From Lingula anatina (taxonomy: Eukaryota; Brachiopoda; Lingulata; Lingulida; Lingulidae): 64,000 nucleotides of DNA. Position numbers and translations under genes: made by a program. Position 1 is the stretch's first letter; each line of letters begins with the position of its first letter. The notes under the pieces are model-generated. The model saw nothing but the letters and a program-made list of their open reading frames with translations, ran no database searches and was not told the origin of the DNA. The stretch spans positions 186,001-250,000 of the forward strand of contig NW_019775401.1 in assembly GCF_001039355.2 (NCBI RefSeq), given 5' to 3'. Of this stretch, positions 13,565 through 25,800 are shown piece by piece.

Positions 13565-15716
13565 TATACTCTCACAAGAAGATGTCTTGATTTGTTTAAA
13601 GGTGGTATGAAAAGTTGAGACTTTATTTATGGATGAAACCTGTGGCATTTCATAGCACCATATGCCATAGTTGTTCTTGTTAACTGTCTGCCTCCCATTG
13701 TATGTCTGGTGTGCAAATACCACATGGACTATAAATGCAGCTGATAGATCCACTCAGAACATTGGTGCATACATGGAAAAGTATGGGGAGGCAGATGGTG
13801 AACTGGTGGTCCCCTACATAACAAAATTTCATGAAAAATTGTTTTGAAATTTGGTGGTCCTGCAAATGTCAAACTTTGAAGATTTTGTTGAGTACCATAA
13901 ACCGACATTATTCGTAACTGGTGGCTTATGACATTTTCACATATTTATTTTGGGAGGGGGTGGGGGCACGGGTGTTATATCTTGGCAATACAACTAGTAT
14001 GTTTTGAGTGAAGGACAAAATAATATCTTTGCTTTAACATAAGAGAGTGAACTAACTAAAGCCCCTCCTCCCCCACACACATACACATACACAGCATAGT
14101 TAATTAACCAATTAAGTCCTTATATTTCATATTTGTCAGGCCAGCCAACCAGGTGTTTTTTAATATTTTACCAAAAGCCATTGGAAGTTTCTTTCATAAA
14201 ACTAAAATATGTACTTGTATTATACCTTTTATTTTATTTCTGGATATTCACAAAAGTGTTCTCTCTCTCACCATTTGCCCTGACACATTTAACCTGTTGA
14301 GATGTAGCTGATAACCTAGCATTCTTCTACCTGTAAACAGGTATGTACTTAAAGAATTTAATGGCTTGATAATCACAGATAATATTAAGGGCCTACCCAC
14401 TGTCTATGTTCTGAAAAAAACTCAACTGAAGTGACTGTTCTGGAGTTGGATCTTGCCTTTTGATTTGTTTTTGCTGTTTTTATTTTGATCCATAAAACCT
14501 CTGTTTGGTTTTGTCATAAAAAAGTGTTGACAGTCCAGGAATAGGGCTAATTTCCACTTCTATTGGGTCAAGTTTATGTATATGGTAAAGCCATAATATA
14601 TACATTTGTATGTGCATTAGGGTATGGAAAAAAAATGAAAGAAAGAAAGAGAGTGAGTATTAAAGAATATGCTAAGCTGCTGTGATAAAACAATTGGGAA
14701 GAAAGAACTGATTGACTGATTTGAGATTATTAAATTTGGTATATTTTCAATACCAAATCTATAATATCTATCTATAAGAATCTCTACCTTGTGCCTTTCT
14801 TATTGCACCCAAGGTCATACCAGGACAAGCTCCATGCAAATGAACTTTGGAGTTGAAATCAGTCTAATATTTCAGCAAATATTTTTTCCTTTCATGTTAT
14901 GTTTTTCAAACTTATTTCATGATTGCACTTTGGTTTCTGCCTCTCCTGCGTCTAAATTAACATTGAGGTTATCCAACCCCTAATGTCCAATTGGAACTGC
15001 TGTGTCAAGAAATTTCTGCCAACTGGACCACTCATCTGCTGTCAGATATGGTTTGCTTTAGCACAGAGTTGATAGCCACTAAAATGTGGCAGCTAATAGA
15101 GTGTGGTGGTGAGCTGCGGAGTGTTTCACTGCTGAAATGACAGTTGCGTATGATTGACAGTTGAATAATGGGAGAAAATGATTCAGTTTAGTTTTTTCCT
15201 TGAAAGTGCTATGAAAAAAAAACTGGTATGTGTTTGATCTCCTGGCTTACTGAGTTTAAAGGATTAGATTTGTTATCAAATTGTGAATTTTGTTAGAGAA
15301 TTTGGCAGGGCAAAGTGTGCAAGTGGTCGGTCTATTATACTACCTTTTTGGTACAATCTGAGACAATACCAATTTATTAACAGGAGAAATTTATCGTTAT
15401 AACACTGGAAAATGAACAAATTTATGATTCTTGGCACACGTTAACGGTTAAATTGCTTTATTGTAACTCATTGACTTGAGGTTTAATTGATACATGACGT
15501 CACCTTTGATCTAACCTTTTAGTTGAAAGTTTAGTTTAAATTATTTTGACAAGTTACTAAATTTTTGGAAAACTACATGCCCCTTAGATAAGTTTCGGCA
15601 GTCAGTAGAAAGGCCATGTCCCAAAGTATTCTTAGGCATCAAAGAGTTCAAGGTGTTTTTAGAAATGTTTTGATTTAACACTATTGACAGTTTAGCTTAC
15701 CCTACCCATATTTTCA

Positions 15717-15718
<2 letters not shown>

Positions 15719-15790
<72 letters not shown>
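15719..15790. repeat. (CT)n microsatellite
   Basis: About 72 bases of CT dinucleotides with one GT and one TT interruption near the middle. Confidence 0.97.
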
Positions 15791-15796
<6 letters not shown>

Positions 15797-16120
15797 CTGC
15801 TTTTCTAATAGGAAGTGTGGTAGACTCCTTGTAACCTTGTTGCCTGATGTGACATTCTGTTTTGCATTTTATCTTGAGCAACTTGCCACTCTAGGTGGTA
15901 TTACATACTTTTCCTGTCTCTTTATTATTACTTGACCTGTTTAAGAGGCCCAGGCAGGAAATGCAGGGGCTCTATGGTTAGACTGCCTGGAAACAGGAAG
16001 CTAGGTGCCTCCCTCATTCTTGATGGACCAGACACTAGTTTGGTGGATATGGGTTCTCAAATTATTTCAAGTATTCCCATGCTAATACAGTCTCAAATTT
16101 TACTTTCATATTTGGCGTGC

Positions 16121-16305
16121 CAGTCAGTCAGGATGTTGTCAGTGGTGATGGTTGTGTCAGTCAGTCAGGATAGTGTCAGTGGTGATGGTTGTGTTAGTCA
16201 GTCAGGATAGTGTTTGTGGTGGTGGTTGTGCCAGTCAGTCAGGATAGTGTCAGTGGTGATGGTTGTGTCAGTCAGTCAGGATAGTGTCAGTGTAGTGTCA
16301 GTTGT
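16121..16305 (+). repeat. 37-bp minisatellite, five copies
   Basis: Copies start at 16121, 16158, 16195, 16232 and 16269, spaced exactly 37 bp. Each contains CAGTCAGTCAGGAT followed by GTGTCAGTGGTGATGGTTG, with a few substitutions. The array ends about 390 bp before an ADAMTS exon. Confidence 0.95.
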
Positions 16306-16693
16306 GATGACTGGTAGTCAAGATTATGATTTCAGTTCTAATACATGTAAATTAAAAAGAAAAAACTTTTGATAAATGAGTGCTTTTGTGAACTCAATTT
16401 TTTCTTTGATTTCACATATGCTAGTTTATCTGACTATTTTATTATGTTTATCTTACAGAAAGTCTTTTGTAGAACATAAAAAGGATTAGGTATCTCAGGA
16501 GTTACAAGAAAATGGGCATTGTAATATAATAAGTCAAATAATACTTTATTTGCTTTTGGAAATATTCATGCAATTGTGTAAATTCTTCTTTTGATTATTA
16601 AAACTTATTAGGAGTTCAAGTTTGATTATTAAAACAATAATCCTCAATTTTAATCACCAGCTTCCTAACCATAATTCTTCTTTATCTTTATAG

Positions 16694-16880
16694 ACTGGAC
16701 TCTTATGGACAGACCATGGGGAATACTTCATAGAACCTGTGAAGGGCCACAACACAACAAAAGATCCCAAGCACCCACATATACTCTACAAACGCTCGGC
16801 ATTACTTCCTGAGTTAGGTGGTTACCATGCCGACCACAGTCACCATGGTGACAGCACTGAGGGGTATTGTGGTGTTCAAG
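16694..16880 (+). CDS. ADAMTS exon 1 (of window): C-terminal prodomain
   Basis: Acceptor TATAG at 16693, donor GTGGGT at 16881; enters in phase 0 and leaves in phase 1. It encodes 62 residues from [16 protein letters not shown] through [14 protein letters not shown] to EGYCGVQ. The xEYFIEP and HPHxxYKR words are typical of ADAMTS prodomains. The single Cys in YCG sits where the family carries its cysteine-switch Cys. Since it starts in mid-domain, at least one coding exon is missing upstream. Confidence 0.9.
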
Positions 16881-19800
16881 GTGGGTTTCACCAGACAGAA
16901 CATCATTTCTGTGCTTTAAAATTTTTCATTTGGTGTTTTTTATACCTGAGTTTTTGCCAGCTATTAACATTTCCCAGCTGACTTTTGGGTTGCATACATA
17001 TACAAAAAATATGTTTTAAAAATGTTACATAAAAAAAGACTTTGGCTTACTGTGTTCACTTTACAAGTTTTAGAGATTACATGCCATCATAATCTGAATA
17101 ACAGTTATCAATCTATTGATGTTTTTTTTCATGCAACTTGTTTAACATTTGTAGATTAATCTTACACGTTAAACAAAAACAGAGAAAGATTTCTATTTTT
17201 TGATAATCTCACAGAGAGAAACCAAATCCCAACATCCAGTGCCTTATGGCATGCCGCTCCTTGAATTGATATATTTGCATTAAATATTTGGAAATCGTGG
17301 GAGAAGTTTACAATTGGAATTGACATTAAACACAGTATGTGACCATTACATAACACAGGTGCAAGAAAAGTAGGAGCAGTCACAACTTCAGATCACTTCA
17401 AATGTGTCTGTATACTTTGACAAAATGCCAAATGATAAAAATATTCCTGCATTGATTTTTCTCTTCTTTTGCAGATGATATTCATTTATTTAATTCTGAG
17501 TCCAAATTGCTAATGTTTGTACTATTTTTGTCTTTGTTTGAACCACTTGTTGGAATTTTTTGTATCCCACCTTTTTCTCTGTAGTAATTCAAGTATTTTT
17601 TTATTTTGTTTGTCTATAGTTACCTAATTTAGACTTTTTTTGGCAAAAGTAATTTTAGTTTCAACCTTTTCTTCTTACCATAACAAAGGGTGAACTTACT
17701 TATTATAAACATATTCTTCTGTTTATAATATAGAATCACACTGCCACCTGCTTGTCTATGATATTAACAAAGTGGTAAAATGTGCTTAAGGAAATATTAT
17801 ACCACCAACTTGTATGAAATTAAAACACAAATTGTCTAATAGTCCAAAAATGAAAGGAGAGACACAACAGAGAACATGCCGTTTTAAGTGGACAGTTTGT
17901 TATGAAATTTATTTATGGACAGGGATATTTGCCCTAGTGCTCCCCATGCTTGCCCTATCCACTTGACTCTAAATGAGTGCTTAATGTAAATTTTGACCCT
18001 TTGTTCTGATTGTAATATCCAATTTGTTTCTCATTGTTACTCAGACTCCTTGACGGCAGTTGTGTTAAAACGGATGTCTAGTTTTATAGTGGTGTTTGGC
18101 CAGCGGATCACGGTTCTTCCTTTTTATTTGACATCTTCAGAATTACGTCCCAAAGACAATTTTGGTGAAGAGGCCGGAATTTTTGACACTTCAAGTGAGC
18201 CAGAAATTGGATTAAGCTCCTTGAATCTGGTTCAGTGGGGATCAAATTTAAGCATCACCCAAATATTGATAAGGTGTTTGGTATAATACCGTATTACCAC
18301 TTCTTTTACTGTTTATATCTGTGCTGTCATCAGTCAGAATTTTTTTCTCATGTCATTCAGTGTCTTACCTTTAGTATTTGTCTATACTATATGTATGGGA
18401 ACTGGTTCTTAATATCAGTTATACAACATGAAGAAGATTAACACTTCATTCCCAACATTAACACACCTAGCCCCTGGATGGTTACTTCCTACAATCTGGC
18501 CAGAGACCCATTTTTCTAGAAAAGCCCATATTCATAGTTTAGTCATTCTATAAGAATATTGTATTTTCTGGCTATCTGCACTGATCATACCCTTTACTTT
18601 TAGCAAATCCCAATTCCACTTGTGCACGCAGTTTCTTCTTGGTACCTATCAGTATTCTTTAGAACACCCAACCAGTTGATTGATATGTGCATTCAATGGT
18701 GGAAAAATTGGTCCATTCACCTGAGTTGACTGTGTATGGGTTCACTGGCAGTGTTATCTGGCTTTACTTTACTTTCACCCCGATGCTTGCCCTGAACAGA
18801 ATAGTGTGGAATAAACATCAAGGGCATTGAGTTGGTGGAGATGGCCAAGACTGGTTGAGAGTTGCTGGATCCAATAAAAAATATGGGACATTTAATTGTT
18901 TTGGCCAGTCACTGACCGGAACCCAAGGGGTCGGTCACTTTCACCAACTCACCACCACTAGACCTTTGGTGTGGGAGCAAGTTTTCATTTTATGGCCAGG
19001 TGTCTGTTACCATGAAATTGATCTAAGTTTCATCAGAATTAGTTCAGAAGACTGATTTTTTGTGCAAAATGTTTTTGATGTTTGTGTGAAATGTTTATGA
19101 TATAATATCTTCACAAATTTGCATGTTGTGAAAAATTCATAATTAGATGTGGGGTTAATTTTACTGAAAATCATACAATAGAAGGCAATCCATATTTTAT
19201 ATTGTTATGTAAATTTGAATTTAGTAAATGAAAAATTCTGCAAAAATGCAAAATTTGGTAGCTGCCTCATAAAATCTTTGCTTGTTTACCTGACTGTAGC
19301 CCTGCCCATAATGCAGTCTTTGGGCAAGGCAAGCAGACGGACAAGATTACAGAAATATAAGATGATTCCTGGCTTAAATCTGTTTTTCGGTACACATGGC
19401 TGTGATTACCTCACTTGAGATAGATTCCCACATACCTGCATTGGCTGGCTACAATTACTGTATGCAACAACTGCTGATGTGAAAGTTTCTGAAACTGTGT
19501 AATGATATGCTAATACAATGATGAAATTACACATTTTCATATTTTGCAGTAATATAAAATCAATACAAATATTATAGTTGATAGATTAAGTGTGTGGATT
19601 CTCACAAGATCTAGCTTCTGTTAAATCGACAGAAAAAAAGTGTTGCCTAAATCTCATTATGCATTTGAAAATTTTTCTGTTATCTCGGAGTTTGTGCTCT
19701 TTTATTTCATTAAGTAGCAAGAAGGGTACACCTCTTTCAATACAAGTTAAATCATGAGTATCTGAGTCTGGTTAAACTGTGCCGAGTCCAAAATAAATTG

Positions 19801-22800
19801 AGGAAAAGGGCATGTTGTTGTCTACACACTGTCTTGATCGCATTAACTCATTAGACAAGCGTATGACCTTGTAATATATTTGAAATACCACTCTTTGGTA
19901 AATAGTCAGTTAATTTTGGTGTTTGGACATCTTTGAAGTTTTCTGGTATCTCTTCAATGCAGTTATAAAACCAGGAATTAAGTGATTCAGTTTACCAATT
20001 AGAGAATTAGATTGTTAAACGACATTGAATAACTCTTGATCAGTCAAATATGTATCTGTTTCATTTGACATTTAAATAGGTGCCTTATCCAAAGATATTT
20101 TAAAGTCATCATTCAATATGCCGATTGTATTTTGTTATGTGCAAAGTAGCCAGATATTAAGTGATCCAGTTATTTGAAACTGTTTTATCAAAGTTTCTGT
20201 TTAAACAGTCTCAAGAAAATAACCTGACCAAATGTTTTGTTATGGTAAACAGGTGAGTAATTCACAGTCAGGTGTGAAGTTCAAAATACATGGACTTTAA
20301 GGCTTTCTTTTAAATATGGGTTACAGCACTTATTTGGAGAAAGACCTGTGAATTATGTAATACAAAAATAGCAATGGAACATTTATAAAATGAAACTTCC
20401 CAACAGATTTTTCAAGACATTCATCATTTTGTTCTGAATTTTCAGGATTGAAAATATCCTTGTTGGTATTGCTTATCCTTCTTTCTGAAATATTTTGGTA
20501 GATCGGTGAAAAGTCAACAGTGCACACTGTGATGGAGTGCTACTAAGATCAAGTGTGTTACTGGATGTTCTTTGAAAACAAAAGTACCTTGTTTTATGCC
20601 AGGGAAGTATGCTGTTTCAGAAAGTGGTTGGAACATTTTTGTAACTTGTTCTTTTAGAATTAAATGGTATAAAGAGATAGATCAATGAGTGCGTTGATAT
20701 GTGGTTGTGTGTGTGTGATTGCATTTAAGTCGTGTTAAATTGAGTGCGGGCCCTGCTGTCTCTCTTTTTAAACATCTGTTTTGTTTTTACATTACCAGGA
20801 GTAGAGCAATGCATCACACAGACCATATCTGATTAAACGCCCCTTGATACAGTGAAAGAGCTTTTGCAGCATAAGGATTTTTTTTTGCTTCAGTTCCATG
20901 TAAATTAACTAGAATAAAGTCATAAATTTTCACTCCGCCTTAAAGCAATTGCTGTCAATTACTTTGAAAACTCAGCTTCTGACTTTTACAATTCAAGTGA
21001 TTGCAAGTTTGAACAAAGTAAAACACTCTGGCAGTCAGTGGATGGCCTTATTTCCAACCTTTATTGCTTATGGAACCTTTAAGGCTGAACTATTTTTGTT
21101 GTATAATACAAACATTATAATGCTTTGTTCTCTGTTAGACACCAATACATGTGGGTTGCAATGCAGTTGGCTTTTTAGATAATCAATTATGCTCCCAAAT
21201 TTGTAGACCAGTGTCTTAGAAGGGGAGCCATTTTTGGAACATTCTTGTTCATTTGAGTGTCATTTTATGCAATTTAATTGAATAATGTACATATACAAAT
21301 GATACGTTATCATGAGTTGGTTTGAATACAGACTCTGTCCTTGGAGTTTTTATTGAAATGAAAATGGTCCATCTCTGCTGCTGGGGGTGATGGTGATGGG
21401 GTTGTAAGTTGTACTTTGAGCAGCATATGGCCATGTTCACAAAGTTATTTGCTTAGACTGGACTTGGTCCTGATTTCACCATAAAGATCATAACACAAAG
21501 GCACCTTGGTTTGAAATCCCCTAAGAGTGGTTACATACTTGTGATGTCAGTTTGTCAGTTGGACTTTCCCTGGGCTAAGTAAGTCTAGTTGTGAACACGG
21601 CTTATGTATAACGACTCAAACAGACAGATTTGGTAAGAATGTGTGCTGTATGCATGTAACTGTTTTTAAATTGAAATACCAGACACAATTATATTTTAAT
21701 CAACATGTGCCAAGGAGAGCAGCAGTTGTTTCCTGTTAAAGGGGTTGGTAACCTCCAAGGTTTGCAAGCAATCAAAATCCCCTTGAAATGAGTTTAAATT
21801 GTGTAAAATTGTCTAAGTGTCAAAAGTAGGAAAAAGGTTAACTGGATTAGCTTTGTATGTTTTGAGCTTTTGTCAAGTTATTGGATACAAAATCTAAGGA
21901 GAGCTATTACAGATTACGTGAAAATTGCCATTGCAGTCAAGTTTTAAATTATTTATTGAAAAGTTTCAATGGGATTTTTTTTTTTCAGATTTTTAAAGGA
22001 AAATAAAGTTATTGATAATGGTGTGAATGCTTTGAAATTATAACTTTTAAAAATTAAATGGGGATTTAGAAATAGCTGTCAGTAAAAGGCAAGTGGGTGA
22101 ACATGCCAAGAAGTATTTTTGTTTTAAGACGAAAACCAGACCTGAAAGGGGCAGAGTGTCTCATAAAATAAACACATTGTCAAATCCATATAATTTGAAG
22201 CCTGGTTAACTAAAACATGTGTCAAATTCTAACCAAAAAGTTTGAAATGGATAAAACTGTTAAAGACAAAAAAACACCCTTCATTGAGAAAATGACTGTT
22301 TAATTCTGCAACCAGCGGTATTTTTCAATAAGTCTTTTTGAGAAATACATTTAAACATATGAAAATTGATGTCTTCATTTGTAATGTCAACTTCTGTATA
22401 ACATGGTATTATCTTTGATTAAAGCAATATCAGAATGGGTGTGGCTGTAGTTTGTTTTGATGGTTGTGTCAGATTTGCACCTTTCTATTACATTCCGTTT
22501 TGTAGTCAGAGGAAGCAGGGGTGTTGTTAGCTGTCTTCTGTTAACTCAGCAGCTGCTGTCCAATTTGACTTCAAAACAATTACTGAATCATCAAATTTTC
22601 AAAATCAGTGGCACCTGGGACTAGTGTAGTGGTCCATGTTGTAGGATCAGCTGACTCATAGTTCAACATTTTATGGGACGTTTACCTAGCATAGTCATAA
22701 AATGAACTGTTTTTCAGTAAATAAAGAACAGTTTTGAATATTCTTCTTTTCAATGTTAACATGTTTTATCACTAAGAACATCATTAGACACAATGAAATG

Positions 22801-25800
22801 TTGACAGCCTGTACAGTTTTGTCCATCTTTTTTCCTAAGTTTACTGATGATCTGGTTCATTAAAGAGTTTCCTTTACCAGTGGAATATGATGGCCAGATT
22901 TATAGGTAATCCGTTTGTGCGTACTGTGACATTTACAGCGTTTATATCCCCTTGTCAGATCGAGCCTGCAGAATACAAGTGTTCGTATCCAGTCAGTGAG
23001 GAAGAATATCAAAAATAGTTATTTAAGGCAATGTTTGCTCATTTATATGCCCTATATACTTTTTTACAATAGTCCAAAACGAACCGGCATTTTTGCTGGG
23101 AAAAGGTAAGTTTTGGATAAAATTTGTTTAGATACACTACATTTTCATGTGGACACTAAGTATGCTAAGGTTCTATATGGCAGGAAAGGCTAGCATACTG
23201 GAACACTTACCGGAATGTTAAAAGCGATAGCAGGTTACTGACTACATTTACGAATACGTAACAATCTATCCATCGTATTCAATGGCACCGGAAACTCTAT
23301 TGTTTTCCCAGCTTGTTGGTTTGACCATGGGTCTATTTATACTATGATTTGGCTTGTAACGTAACTTTAACCAAATGCTCACAGCTAACCTAGCGGAATA
23401 CGAACTTTGTGCCTTCTGCATTGGGAGACATCCCTATATTCTGAGGATCTGCAGTTCCAAACACTAATCAGAAATCGAACGCTGTTTTAGGGTCCAGTAT
23501 TTCAAATTGTGGAGGGTCTGCAATTTCGAGGGTCAGTTCTTCTAAAAAATTTGATTGATGCAAAAACTGCGCTTAAACAAATTGTATTAGTCGCACAATA
23601 AGGGCACTGACCTCCATTTCAAAGAAGCGAATTTAATTTGTTATCTCTGTGCTGTTTGTACTCTATCTGTACCTTTGGAATGGCGGACCCTCGGAACAGT
23701 AGATCCTCAGAACACCAGACACTCGGAATATAACTATGTATCTCTGCATAGCAGACCTTTGTCAAAGTGAACCTCAGATTTTAGACATAAAAAAAGAACC
23801 TTAGCCCATTTCACAGACCTTCATCACAAAGAACCTTTGCTACATATATCTGACCCCCTTGGGACTTACAATGGCTGTTCTTTACATAGTATGTCTACTG
23901 GGTTCAGGCCTACCCAACTACCAGACTCGGCACCTAAGGATCCTGAATTAACCGGTATATCGGACCACACTACCTGTTTTCAAGGTGTGTGTCAGATCGC
24001 ATTTCGGAGTATCAGCCAGAACACCGACAGGATGAGCCCTGACATGCTCGGCTGTCACCTTGATTGGATAGTAAACGATTGTCGTAAAATCGCTATATGA
24101 TTTTAAAACCGGGTGCATAATTTTGAAAGCCACCTAGATGAACCTTAGACTGCCACATTAATCTAATACAATGCAAAAAAGCCCTATCAAAAGTGGTTAA
24201 AACATTCAAACCGAATGTCGTAAAGTCCCCNCCGTACTCTAAAGTAAGAGTACAGTTTAAGGTTGTTCAGCCGAGCGTGGATGAGCCCACAGTCGTGCTA
24301 CAAAATTTGTTCTGGGGTATGATACTCCAAAATGCGATCTGACACACACTTTGAAAACGGGTAGCGTGGTCCGATATACCGGTTAATTCAGGATCCTTAG
24401 GTGCCGAGTCTGGTAGTTGGGTAGGCCTGTGGGTTTGTCTTCTACAAACCCAACATTTTATATCTAGCAGATCTGCTTTTACAGCTTGTCCAGAACACAG
24501 TGAGCATATTTAACTCCCACCTCAGTAATTGGTTTAGAAAAAGAAAGGTTAATATTATAAAAACAGTTTCATTGTCTAAAGTACAAAGTAAACATGCCAT
24601 CTGATCATTTGTCATAGGGTTTCTACACTGAGATGGGTCATCCTAATTTAACAGTATTGCATTTCACAACTAAACAGTAGAAGGAAGGAGGAGTCTTTTG
24701 TCTGTTTCAAGACATATAATAGATAGGCTGGTCGGGTTAGGTAAAATTACCAAAAAATTACTACCCTTTTTTGGGTCATGGTATCTGTAGAATAAGAGAA
24801 TTTTTTGTTGCCTTCTTTGTCATTGAGACTGGTGTTCATATATGTCTTTTTCATGTAAAATCTACTTGTTCCTTGCCACAGCTATCGCCAACACACTAAT
24901 TGTTTTAGGCAAGAGCTGAGAATTTCATGCCAAATGAAAGCATTTATCCAAATAAATAGAAATATGTTTCTACCCACGTTTTAATATGGTATTTTATAAG
25001 TTTATTCATTTATCTTTGTCAGAAAAGTTTTAAATGGTCAAAAAGTATTAATGCTAGGAAATGTATATAGGTTTTTAGGCTAAAGTGAACCTTATGTGCA
25101 TATTACGTCTTTATTTTCTAGAAGTGGTGGATAACTGGTGTGCAATAAAAATTAATAGAATTGTAGATAACATTACATGCATTAGATGGCATTATTGATA
25201 TTTCTATTTCTTTTTATTTTAAGAAGAAGAAAAAGATGTAGCAGAAAAACAGCGGGAGAGGTGGGAAGAACATGAAAATAAAAAGAACCACAAAAGGCGA
25301 CAAAAGCGATCTTACAGCTTGGAAAGAAATGTGGAAATATTGGTGGTTGTGGATCCCAAAATGATGGAATACTACAAGAATGATCAGATTGACACATATG
25401 TTTTAACTATTATGAACATGGTAAGTATAAAATCAAAACATTCTCCTCATAGTAATGGGATCAGTTTTAAAGTATAATGAAATTATCTCAACCTAGTTAG
25501 TTACTATTGCATGAATAGAGGGTGGGGTCGAATGTTTTTCATTGAGTTTTTTCCTGGCAGTTATTCTGATTCTTTCCCTGCCTTCAAAAAGACAACAGTA
25601 AAAAGACTGAATGTATTGTAATGCCTACATTTTTTCTACAGAATGTTAACATGTATTATTTGACCACCCATGCTTGTCCTCAGAAGCAGAAATAAAAATA
25701 AGACCAGCATGTAACCCAATTCTGACGTAGGAGTGGTAGTATAATAGAAGTATGTGAACCAGAGATTTTACCTTAGTGCCACTTGTGTTGTATGCTGGGT

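Larger units (their letters stand above)
1..16693. other. No gene recognised; intron or upstream DNA
   Basis: AT-rich DNA with no open frame that resembles a known protein. The next feature is an ADAMTS exon that starts in mid-prodomain, so this stretch may be an intron of that gene or DNA 5' of it. I looked for an exon carrying the conserved prodomain Cys-aromatic-aromatic-x-Gly motif and a signal peptide and found none I would defend. Simple repeats, a 684-bp inverted-repeat element and a 37-bp minisatellite are listed separately. Somewhat longer open frames cluster on the minus strand at 8.66-9.95 kb but resemble nothing known. Confidence 0.6.

Noticed and set aside
17993-18286. 97-codon frame in the 8.3-kb ADAMTS intron as an alternative exon
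   Set aside because: Non-ATG start, no matching splice phases and no domain similarity.
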